64,000 nucleotides of DNA, taken from Cephalopachus bancanus. Its lineage: Eukaryota; Chordata; Mammalia; Primates; Tarsiidae. The DNA lies in NCBI GenBank assembly GCA_027257055.1, contig JAPVLO010000153.1:1116001-1180000 (forward strand). The letters are read 5' to 3'. Every line of letters starts with the position of its first letter. The first letter of the stretch is position 1. A model generated the notes under the pieces. It worked only from the letters and a program-made list of their open reading frames with translations, was not told where the DNA came from and did not search any database. Shown piece by piece: positions 54,793 through 64,000 of the stretch. Both the position numbers and the translations under genes were made by a program.

Positions 54793-55440
54793 GTGTTACA
54801 GTCCAACTGAGTTCTTATGCCCATTACTCATAAAAATCAAAACTAACACAGCCATTACTATGGAGAAAGTTTACTATCACAAAGCAGTCAAGTGAGGAGG
54901 ATGGGATAAATCTCTCAAATCCCCCTGCCCATGAATTTGGGAGATAGGATTTTTAAAGGGAACTTGATGGGTAGAGGGATAGGAGTTACTGATTAGTTGA
55001 TGATGTCATGGGATTGAGACTGTCTTCCTGTTGGAGAGCCAATTTCTGAGTGATGGCCTCACTTACTGGTTAAGCTGACTTCCTGGTGTTCTGGTCTGGT
55101 TAGGGCCCATCAGGGTACATGGTCTGAAAAAGATCTCAAACACCTTAGGTTCTACTACGCCCTCCTCCTCGGAACCATTATGGAGGCAGTTCAGGAGGAA
55201 AGTATGGGAGAAAGGTGGGACTCCTGGAGACTGAAGCCACTTTATTCTTCAACAAGGCCTTGCTTGAAACAGTTTTAGGTCCATTGTTTAAGAAAGAATA
55301 TGTTGCTCAATCGTGCCCTTCCTCCAGGGATCAGGACAGGAAGGTGAATTTATATGGGTGGTTTCAGTAGCTCATGTGCTTTCTCGAGTGACCAACTGAC
55401 CTTGTTTGCCTAGGATTTAAAAACTTACATTTAGACTTTC
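54793..55440 (-). repeat. Probable ERV LTR
   Basis: 'gtttactatcacaaagcagt' and 'gggagataggatttttaaag' resemble antisense ERV LTR sequence, and the left end starts with TG (TGTTACAGTCCAAC). Right boundary and target duplication not located. Confidence 0.5.
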
Positions 55441-55499
55441 AGTGCTAAACAATTGGTCACTATATTTTAATTACTCTGAAAGAAAAGAAGAATGAATAT

Positions 55500-56370
55500 C
55501 AGCTATCTTTGCCATAATCAATTGGAGCTCTTTTATTGTAACTGACAGGAAATTAGACTCAAAATGGCTTAAGTTTAAGAAATAATAATAATGTATTGGC
55601 TCATGTAACTAAAAAAACAGAGGCTCAAATAAAGTACTTAGGACCAGATCTGTCAGCAACTGCCTATTCACTTTCTTCTCTGTTGACTCTATTTTCAGAG
55701 AGGCTATCTACTAATGGAGGCAAAAGGCTGCTGGCAACATAAGGCTTTCAGCTTCACAATTAGAAATCCTTGAGAGGCTCTCAAGCCACTGTCACTGGAG
55801 CCTGTTCCTAATTCTCTAGAGCATACTACTTCTTCTGCCTAATAAATCTCTCTCTCTCTCTCTCCTCTTTAAAAAAAGAAGAAAAAAAGAGAAATCCCTC
55901 AGATAAGAAGAAACTTCTCTAATAATCAGCACCATATCTAAGAATCTGATCCTCATTTGCTTGTGTTTGATCATGTGCTCATCCCTGAGCCCATCACTCC
56001 AAGGATGGGATGTACTGAGAACACATCCCATTCTTGGAGCTCAGGTTGGATCAATTCCACTCCAACTATTTGACCTGAAAACAGGGAAAGGAATGTTTCA
56101 TTTTTAAAACTATGGATACTATTAATAGTCAGGAAAACGGTGATTGGAGGCTACTGCAGTAGCAAAACCCTAGATATATTCTATAGCTTGAATTTGTATA
56201 AGCCCTAACCCCTTAAGCAAGTCTACAATGTCTGAAAAGCAGACAGGTGCAGTCGACTGCCAAAAAATATCTTGCTGGTAGACAACCGACAATGCATAGG
56301 AAGTCCAGATGATGGCATAAAACAGTTTTAAATAGTCCCTCCTGTCTTCCTTTCCTTCCTTATTTTTCCA
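55500..56370. other. Intergenic sequence
   Basis: A (TC)n run at about 55847-55863 is the only clear repeat. No gene identified. Confidence 0.35.
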
Positions 56371-56374
56371 TGCA

Positions 56375-56541
56375 GTCCTTGTCTATATTAGTCCTCTAAC
56401 TTTATTCTCAGTCCATCAGTTTTAACTGATTTTTGTCTATATTAGTCTTGTCTATATTAGTCCTCTAACTTGTCTATATTAGTCCTTGTCTATATTAGTC
56501 CTCTAACTTTATTCTCAGTCCATCAGTTTTAACTGATTTTT
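56375..56541. repeat. Local 107-bp-period tandem duplication
   Basis: A ~60-bp block ('gtccttgtctatattagtcc' to 'ttttaactgattttt') at 56375 recurs at 56482. Between them are further GTCTATATTAGTC units, five in all. Confidence 0.9.
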
Positions 56542-56639
56542 TCCTGTAGATACAGAAGACATAAACTTCAGGTTCTTCAAGTTTCTGAGAGAAAATTATC
56601 CAAAAGGCTGGTAAAGAAAATAAGGACTCCACTAGTTTG

Positions 56640-57020
56640 AGGCTGTTTCTGTAACCAGAGCTCCTACTTAAGCAAACTAAAACCCCAACCAGGGTAAGCA
56701 GTAAAGCAAAACTTGAGTTAAATCAACCAGAAATCACCAACTAGCCTCTAGCTAAAAACTTTCCACTGGCTCATACCCAAATAAGCAAACACCTAGTGTA
56801 GCCAATTAAGTAAATGCTCTGCTTTGCTTCCATGGTCAGTCTATAAAAGCTCACTAATCGTGCTGGGAAGCAGAGCTCCTTGAACCTCTTAATGAGTGCT
56901 GTCTATTCATGAATCATTCTTTGCTCAAATAAACTTTATCAAATGGTATTCATCTAAAGAGCTTCATTTAACAAGGCCAACACACCCTTGTCTGATCTGA
57001 CCACCTTTTTTAGTTTAACA
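56640..57020 (+). repeat. ERV1-like LTR fragment
   Basis: Promoter-like 'agtctataaaagctcactaa', 'gaagcagagctccttgaacc', and 'tttgctcaaataaacttta' (poly(A) signal) lie in the usual U3-R-U5 order. No internal viral sequence. Confidence 0.6.
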
Positions 57021-57339
57021 CCAGCAACATGCAGTCTCTCTTTCCTCAGTCTCACCGAAATCTCTCTTCCATTCCTATACATATACCCATTCATATATAT
57101 ATAGTTTATACATGTGTATATGTGTATATGTATGTTAATACAACAAATCTATTCTCCTTTTTTTGTACTTCAAATTTTCTATGGCAAAAATAGATTTTGG
57201 CCCATAGCGTATGACTTATAACTCACATAATAAGTCAGAGTAGTCGTGGTATCAGAAAATTATTTTCCTATGCAAATAATACTTTATTTGCATAATGCTT
57301 TCAATTTTCCAGAGAAGTTCTACATATTTTCTCTAAATT

Positions 57340-57490
57340 CTCTCAACAATTCAGTAAATTTGATTGATATATTATTCTCCACACTTGCAGATGAAAAACA
57401 GCCTCAGAAAACATAAGTGATTTGCTTAAATTAACATAACTCACTAGTGGCAGAGTAGAGATTAGAATCCCCTGGCTCCTAAATCTTTGC
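57340..57490 (-). repeat. MIR SINE
   Basis: 'cagatgaaaaacagcctcag', 'taactcactagtggcagagt' and 'gaatcccctggctcctaaat' match antisense MIR. Confidence 0.7.
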
Positions 57491-57634
57491 TCATTCCCTG
57501 AGTTTGCTTCTGCCCTCACATTCTTCTCCATCCCTCCACTCTCCAAACTTCAATTGCTTTTTGACTGGACTTTTAGGGAGGTGTTATATCAAACTGGTTA
57601 CCAATAGGAGCTTCAAACTATGAGGAACCTAGGT

Positions 57635-57855
57635 TAAAAAATGATCTCTGTTCTTTTACACTTGCCATGAGATAGTAGAAAAGTTAATTATAATTTCTAG
57701 GCCTCAATTTTTTCATTTGTAAAATGAGGATAATGATAACTATCTACTCCTTGGGTGGCAATGAAGGTTAAATTAAAGTATCTGTGTCGAGTCAGTGTAT
57801 TCCCTAACACATAGTTCACAGTACATAAGAATGAATAAACGCTAATTAATGGCTG
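57635..57855 (+). repeat. MIR SINE
   Basis: 'ggcctcaattttttcatttg', 'taaaatgaggataatgataa' and 'aagaatgaataaacgctaat' follow the MIR body and 3' end. Confidence 0.7.
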
Positions 57856-57923
57856 GTCAAAACCCCAACCTTAATCCATCCAATCATCTGTCTTTTCTGA
57901 TCATACATTAAGACCGAGTGCTG

Positions 57924-58028
57924 GTGTAACCCCTTTGGGTCCCTTTCCACTGTGGGAGCTTTTCTGTCCTCTCAATAAATCCTGCTTTCTCACTAAAAAA
58001 AAAAAAAAAACACAACAACAACAACAAA
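57924..58028 (+). mobile_element. LTR-derived, poly(A)-tailed retro-insert (TINE-like)
   Basis: About 70 bp resembling the end of an ERV LTR R region ('gggtccctttccactgtggg', 'ctctcaataaatcctgcttt', 'ctcact') followed directly by A(16) and a CAACAA-type tail. It is flanked by AAGACCGAGTGCTG (57910-57923) and AAGACTGAGTGCTG (58029-58042), one mismatch. The tail and 14-bp duplication indicate L1-mediated insertion of a polyadenylated LTR transcript. Confidence 0.75.
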
Positions 58029-58329
58029 AAGACTGAGTGCTGCTATATAAAAAGTATGAAATAAAGGAGATGGACCTAATGTGTATGAATGGCCTCTACC
58101 CTCAATTGAATCAGCAATCTTCCTTATATCCATACTCAGGTCCTTCCTCTGTTTTCCACAAGGGCATTTAAAAACTTCACCACTTATATCAACACCATGG
58201 ATTTGGCAATAAAAAGATATATGCAGCAGCATGGATGACTCTCAAGAAAATTATGGTGAGTGAAAAATATCAAACCTAGAAAATTATAAACTGTATGATT
58301 TCATTTATCAGGACTAAATCTGATCTTTT

Positions 58330-59000
58330 TTTCTTATACAAATTTCTAACTAAGAGCTTAGGGAGTCACTGACTGATAAGGACTCACCAATAGAGTTTTA
58401 TTACCCTGTTTATTACCCCAATCAGACTCTGTCATAACATCACATAACAAAGAAGGAAATCTTTGTGAAGTATCTTGTGACCCTGAAAAGTTATTTCTTG
58501 TGGAAACTAGTCTCCCAGGGAGCCTTCTAAGACATCTGTCTATCCACTCTGAAATATGCCACATCTTAACTTCATCTGCATATCAACAAACCTAGACTCT
58601 TTCCACTCTTTGGCTCAGCAAAATATTTTAACTTTATTATACATCAAGAAACTAGAGTCTTGTCCTTTGTCTCAGCAAAATATCTTATCTTTTGATAAGA
58701 ACTACATATTACCAGCCACAAAATCTTTAAATCTGCCTGTGACCAGCAAACTTCCACTTGGAAATGTCACTCATTCCTGGGCCAAACCAAATAAAATATC
58801 ACATGTATTGATTTATGGTTTCTTGTAACTTCCACCTTCCTAAAATGTATATAAATCAAGCCACCATTCAGCCATGGTGCGTCCATGTTCTCAGGACCTC
58901 CTGAGGATGGGTGTACTGGGGTAAAATTCTCAAGTTTTTCTCAAGGATACACCATCTTAAATTATTTTACAGAGTTTGGCATCTTTTTGCCAACAAATAT
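58330..59000 (+). repeat. MER21-like ERVL LTR
   Basis: 'cctaaaatgtataaatcaag' type promoter segment (58840-58862, slightly diverged), 'tctcaggacctcctgaggat' and 'ttttacagagtttggcatct' match the 3' half of MER21-type LTRs. Confidence 0.6.
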
Positions 59001-59007
59001 AACATTA

Positions 59008-59142
59008 TTATTATTATTTTTAGAGATGGAGTCTTGCTATGTAGCCCAGACTGAAATTGAATTCCTAGGCTCAAGTGGTCCTCTTGCCTCAGCCTCTCCA
59101 GTAACTGAGACAAGAGGCATGCTACCACACACAGCAATATAA
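59008..59142 (-). repeat. Alu monomer/half, minus orientation
   Basis: 'tttttagagatggagtcttg' to 'ggcatgctaccacacac', about half an Alu in reverse complement, diverged. The second of two minus-oriented Alu-type copies. Confidence 0.65.
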
Positions 59143-59655
59143 TATTCTTGAAAAGACAAAATTATAGAGATGGAAACAAATTAGTAGTTACTAGGAGTTA
59201 GGGACGAGGAAGTGTGGGAGAAGATATATAGTTGAGTGTAGATATAAAAGAATAGCATGTAGCAGAACTTGACTATGGTGGTAGATACAAGAATCAACAT
59301 GATAATATTCTGAAGAATTAAATACATACAGTTAATACATGGAAAACTGGTGAAATCTGAAAAAGGTCCATGGATTATATCAATGTCAATTTCCTTGTTA
59401 TGATTTATCATACTGTAATTTTGCAAAATTTCCCTTTGGGAAAACTAGGAGAAGGATCCATGGAATGTCTTTGTACTATTCTTACAACCCATGTGAATCT
59501 ATAATTATGTGAAAATAAAACGTTTAATTGAATAAAAAAACTTTATCACACTTCTGCATGTGATGCATCACTTGAAGTGTTTTAATAGGTAGAGGTTGGA
59601 GTAGAAATTTGGGGGGAAACTTCTAATTAGAAGGACTTGAAAAAACAAAAGAATT

Positions 59656-60225
59656 GTTAGATCTGTGAGAATTATTAGGTGAGTGGGCCCATGTGCTGAG
59701 TGAGTATTGTGGGTAAGACACAAAGAATTATACAGAAATTAGATTGGAAAATATGGGTTTATTTAGAAAATAGATTAGAGAGAGAAAGAGAGAAGATTCA
59801 CTTGCCCAAGATAGGGAGGGAGCTAAAGCTTCTTAAAGAAAAGCATGTCCCTGGCTGCTTGAGGTTGAATGCTTTTTAAACCTTTCCTGTGATGGGAACA
59901 AGTCATTAAGGTAATTGGGTGGCAGTCTGTTTTATTTCATCACAAAGAGACAGGTAAGCACAGGTACTAATATCACAGTGATAGGCAGCAGGCAGATGGG
60001 TGGGTTAGTCACATAACTATTTTCATGGTGATAGAATCTGTTTGTGTCATGCAGGTCATGAAGGGCTAATCACAATAGATTAGGTCATCCTTGTGCTTTA
60101 TGGCTGAAAGACCAATACTTGGAATAGAAAAGTAAATAGTGCAAAGCAGTCTTGGGGGAGAGGGGTTGTAAGACAATTATCAATAGCTATTTCCAGCTAT
60201 TTCTGGTTCTGTCCTTGGCAAATGA
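59656..60225 (-). repeat. Possible ERV LTR
   Basis: Starts TGTTAGATCTG, has a minus-strand AATAAACC near 59757-59764, and is internally unlike flanking DNA. No confirmed right end or target duplication. Confidence 0.35.
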
Positions 60226-60295
60226 TTAGAGGCTAAATTAAAGTAGACTGCTTAAAAAAATGACAAAGCTTAGCAATGTTAAAATGGCTGCTCTT

Positions 60296-60583
60296 GCTGG
60301 ACTTGGTGGCTCAGCCTGTAATCCCACGCCTTGGGAGGCTGAGGTGAGTGGATCGCCTGAGCCCGCAGGTTTGAGACCTGCCTGGGCAACTTGGCGAGAC
60401 CTCATCTCTACAATAAATCAAAAATTACCTGGATGTGGTAGTGCACGCCTGCGGTTCCAGCTACTTGGAAGACTGAGGTGGAAGGATTGCCTAAGCCCAG
60501 TAGGTCGAGGCTGCAGTGGCCGGGAGCGGCCACTGCACTCCAGTCTGGGTGACAGAATGAGACTCCAACTCAAAAAAAAAAAA
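60296..60583 (+). repeat. Young Alu with 15-bp perfect target duplication
   Basis: Hallmark copy with 'gtggccgggagcggccac'. AAAATGGCTGCTCTT occurs at 60281-60295 and 60584-60598. Confidence 0.93.
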
Positions 60584-60609
60584 AAAATGGCTGCTCTTTG
60601 GCTATATCA

Positions 60610-61380
60610 AATCCACTTTGGTCTTTTTCATCAACAGAGAGGGAAATTAATATATTTAAGGAAAAGTAAATGATTGAGTTTAATGGAGTCATAGAGTACA
60701 ACAAAGTAAATACTATACAACTAGAAAGGAAGCTTAGAAACATACCTTGGAGTTCCTAGAATTGAGGAGTTTGGCTGGGGTCTTAATTGTGTAGCTTGAA
60801 GAAGCAGACAGTAATGTCAATGGAGAAATAGAAGAGCACTCTAGGGAAAGAACATAAATAAGGACAGGTCATTGGGTAATTCTGAACTATTAGGGCATAA
60901 TTTATCACTTTCCTGTCAGCAGTTTCTGTAGAATGTGTGAAAACCAAAATTTGAGTCCACTGCCAGACAGGAAATCTTGCCAACAAGCTAGATGGAAAAA
61001 ATAGGTGTGGTTTCTAGGAATGAACATTTGCTCAGTAGTTTAGGAATTGAGGTGAGAAGAAAAAGTAGTCTAAGAGTAACAAGAAGAAGAGTTGAAAGGT
61101 TTTCTTGATAAGGAGTGAAAATGGTGGTAATGGAGGTGAGAATTGGAAGGTAGAGTGGAGAGTGGCCATATCTGTAGACAAGGGTGGAAAAATAAGAACA
61201 GATTTAAATTAAAGGCAAGGAGCTAATTATATATAAAGAAAAGAGCAGACTGGGATATTTGATGCCTTCTGAATATTCAACAAGATGTCAAGCAACATAA
61301 CACCTTCAATAGTTGATACTAAACTTTTCAGAAAATAGCTTTTTTTAAAAAAAAATTAAACTTTGATTAAGAATGTTTAG
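60610..61380. other. Intergenic unique sequence
   Basis: Purine-rich AT-rich DNA with no recognised repeat or gene. Confidence 0.35.
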
Positions 61381-61386
61381 TTCTTG

Positions 61387-61670
61387 GCCGGGCTCGGTGG
61401 CTCAGTCTGTAATCCCAGTACTTTGGGAGGCTGAGGCAAGTGGATTACCTGGGCAAGTTCAAGACCAGCCCAGACAACTTGGCAAGACGTTGTCTCTACA
61501 ATAAATCAAAAATTAGCCAGTCATGGTAGCGCATGCCTGTAGTTCTGGCTACTTGGAAGACTGAGGCGAAAGGATCGCCAGAGCCCAGCAGGTCGATACT
61601 GGGGTGGCTGTGTGTGTGCCACTGCACTCCATCCTGGGTGACAGAGTGAGACTCCAACTCAAAAAAAAAA
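61387..61670 (+). repeat. Young Alu
   Basis: 'ggccgggctcggtggctcag' to 'gactccaactcaaaa'; the left arm lacks part of the B-box region ('gggcaagttcaagaccagcc'). Confidence 0.9.
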
Positions 61671-61679
61671 GTTTTGTCC

Positions 61680-62390
61680 CCTAAAAAATGTAAAATTTAT
61701 AGTTCCTAAATTACTTAAAAGAATTATCTGATCATTTAGCCAATAGACAAGAGCACAGCTAAAATGTTTTGACTATGTGTCCATAAATTCTCTCTGTATA
61801 AGTGTTTCATTCTCACTTCCACTCTTCTTTTCAGGTTTTTAGTCTTATAAATAATATCTTAGGGTCTATGTAACCATGTTATTTGATTTGGAAATTATCT
61901 TAGGTTGTCATTCACATTGAGGAAGAGATCTTTGTTAAAACAAACATTGAGTCAAACATTCAAGTGCTTCTTTCATTATAACCATTGTTTTATCTTTTCA
62001 CTTCACATAAACCTTATAATATCAAAACATAAAAATCACCCTCACCCCTCACCTTCTCCTTCATCATTTTTTCTCTCTCCAAGCCCTGCTGCATTTCCTC
62101 CAGTTCTATTAAGCTGAGCCAGTCTTGGCTGGTTAAACCAAAACTACCTAAGGAATACCCAGTCTTGACATCAAGACTCTTTTGAATTCACTATACTTCA
62201 AAACTTCCTAGACTCCCAATAAAGCCCTTTTTCTTTAGTCATAAGTGTGACTATAGTTTTTAGAACTCTCTATGGTAAACACCAAGCTTTTTGACAAAAA
62301 TGGTACAAAAGGAGACACAACAAACATCATGAATACATTTGTAAAAATCCTAACCAGGATATTTCCATATTAATTTAAAATATGGGTAAT
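61680..62390. other. Intergenic sequence
   Basis: Mostly unrecognised. 'caataaagccctttttcttt' near 62218 could be an LTR poly(A) region, but support is thin. Confidence 0.3.
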
Positions 62391-62393
62391 ACT

Positions 62394-62706
62394 GGCCGGG
62401 TGTGGTGGCTCACACTTGTAATCCCAGCACTTTGGGAGGCCAGAAGATTGCCTCAGTCCAGGGGTTGGATACCAGCCTGGGAAACTTGGTAAGATCTCAC
62501 CTCTACAATAAATTTGTTTAAAAATTAGCTGGGTGTGATGGTGCCTGCCTGTAGTTCCAGCTTCTCAGGACGCTGAAGAAGAAGGATGAGACTGAAGATT
62601 GCCTGAGTCCAGAAGGTCAATGCTGCAGTAGCTTTGATTATGCCAGTGCATTCCAGCTTGGGTGACATAGTGAGACTCAGACTCAAAACAAAAACAAAAA
62701 CAAAAA
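62394..62706 (+). repeat. Alu (older copy)
   Basis: 'ggccgggtgtggtggctcac' to 'gagactcagactcaaaacaa' with a (CAAAAA)n tail; AluJ-like with the local 'acaataaattt' linker. Confidence 0.85.
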
Positions 62707-63274
62707 AAGGTGGGAGTGGAATACCCAAAATCAGTAAGAGAAGATGAGTACTCACTGTCATATACTATTTTTAGAAATGTACATTGATACAAACTATTGA
62801 AGGGCAATCTGATCTTATGTATTACAACTTTTAAAAATGTTTGATCCAGCAATTTATCCTAAGGCAATAATTGGATGACAAGTGTCTAAAGCAGAATAAA
62901 ACAAGAAGGTTCACCATAATTTTCTTCAAAACTGTGAGCATTTGGAAATAACGCAAATATCTACCAACATGTTTTGGTACATTCATGCAATGAGATATAA
63001 TGCAGGCATTAAAAATTGTGTTGTATCTCCATTGACAGATTAAGGTGATTATAAATTGTTAAGTGAAAAATAGGTATAATAGTATACAGGTATTTCTTTA
63101 GTTTTAGTAGAGAGTTATATATTCAAATTTTGAAAGGATACAAACTTGTACTCCAAGTGCATTTATAAATGGCTTTTAACATTTTCTTTATTTTTAAAAA
63201 ATGTTGCAACACGTAGAACATTACTCCCTTCTTGTTTCCATATGGAGAAATTATCATGAGAATAATTGTAGTGG

Positions 63275-63560
63275 TTGAATGGTGGCCTCCAAAAAGTTAT
63301 GTTTATGTCTTAAACCTCAGAGCCCATAGATATGACTTTATATAGATAAAAGATCTTTGCAGATGTAATTAATTTAATTATCTTGAGAAAAGATCATTCT
63401 GTATTATTCAGGTGGGCCCTAAATTCAATGACGGGTATCTTTATAAGAGACAGAAGACACAGATATAAGATGGAAGCAGTGATTAAAGTGATGTATCAAG
63501 GAATGCCACAGCTTGCTGATAGCCACCAGAAGCTAGAAGATGGTCAGTTAATTCTTGGTA
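63275..63560 (+). repeat. MaLR (MLT-like) LTR fragment
   Basis: 'gatctttgcagatgtaatta', 'ggtgggccctaaattcaatg' and 'agccaccagaagctagaaga' are typical of MaLR LTR/internal-edge sequence. 63560-64000 shows nothing I can assign. Confidence 0.6.
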
Positions 63561-64000
63561 AGAGACATCCTCTCTTTCCAGGTTGGGGTGAGATAGCTGT
63601 AGGTTTGGGAGACAGCATCAAAGGTGGCCTTGGCCAAGTTTCCCAGGGGTGGCAGTGCAGCCCCTAAATAAAGTGTAGCAGTCAGTGATACTGGCCATTA
63701 TTCATATCTTAGGTGGTGAGGATGAGGAACACGAGTTCAGAGCCACAGCTGCCTGCTACCTTCCCAGGGCCAGTGTGGGGATTACAGATTTTGTATCCCC
63801 AGTAGTCTTACTGCATAGGGAATTATGAAGAGCTTGGCTAGGGTAGCCTCACCAATGGCAGTGGCTATTTCTTTGGAGTACTTACCAACCAGACAATATG
63901 TCCATTTTAGTTCTAGAGATTGATACATACTTTGATTCTGGTCTGTTGGACAGAATAAGTCTACTTTTGCAAGGCCATTATCTTCAAAACCTTGTCATTA

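Noticed and set aside
60000..64000. OXCT1 5' exon expected on the human map
   Set aside because: No sequence resembling its first exon or a CpG island is present; it is probably beyond the right edge.
1..64000. CRISPR arrays, operons, tRNA or rRNA genes
   Set aside because: None found. The genome is vertebrate; tRNA-like motifs are within Alu and MIR SINEs.

Overview
This is nuclear DNA from a primate. It carries two multi-exon genes, both on the minus strand, with GT-AG introns and CpG-rich first exons, in a dense background of Alu, L1, MIR, L2, LTR and DNA-transposon copies. The genes are FBXO4 (7 coding exons, 3589-17743, 387 codons plus stop) and RIMOC1/C5orf51 (6 coding exons, 23748-36946, 293 codons plus stop). 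Every coding exon joins in frame and no lesion was found. This is the human 5p13.1 order (RIMOC1 then FBXO4, same direction), seen here in reverse complement. OXCT1 would be expected beyond the right edge and is not in the window.

Species (inference): the young SINEs are 7SL-derived dimeric Alus, which means a primate. They lack the right-arm variants I know from lemur/galago Alus and are not anthropoid AluS/AluY. They form a lineage-specific, AluJ-derived family with its own L1 partner. Together with a small LTR-derived, poly(A)-tailed retro-insert, this fits a tarsier best, with moderate confidence.

Layout: 1-3588 is the region downstream of FBXO4, with L1, three Alus and a partial duplicate of the FBXO4 3' UTR. 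3589-17743 is FBXO4, whose introns hold nested L1s and an internally deleted mariner. 17744-23747 is intergenic, with L2, MIR and a decayed C2H2 zinc-finger relic. 23748-36946 is RIMOC1. 36947-37400 is the RIMOC1 promoter, with a CLEAR-like E-box and paired CCAAT boxes. 37400-64000 is gene-free and repeat-rich: a Tigger-like MITE split by an L1 that itself carries Alus, a 1.64-kb solo LTR with a perfect 6-bp target duplication, a full-length dead L1 with an internal ORF2 duplication, several older LTR pieces and the LTR-derived insert.

The two genes have separate cellular roles: SCF ubiquitin ligase substrate recognition (FBXO4), and RAB7A/MON1-CCZ1 late-endosome and mitophagy function (RIMOC1). 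They share orientation but not an operon-like unit. No bacterial, CRISPR or phage feature is present. The most notable non-genic signals are the tRNA-like remodelling of the young Alu left arm, the solo LTR, the chimeric L1, and a phase-compatible candidate cassette exon in FBXO4 intron 6.
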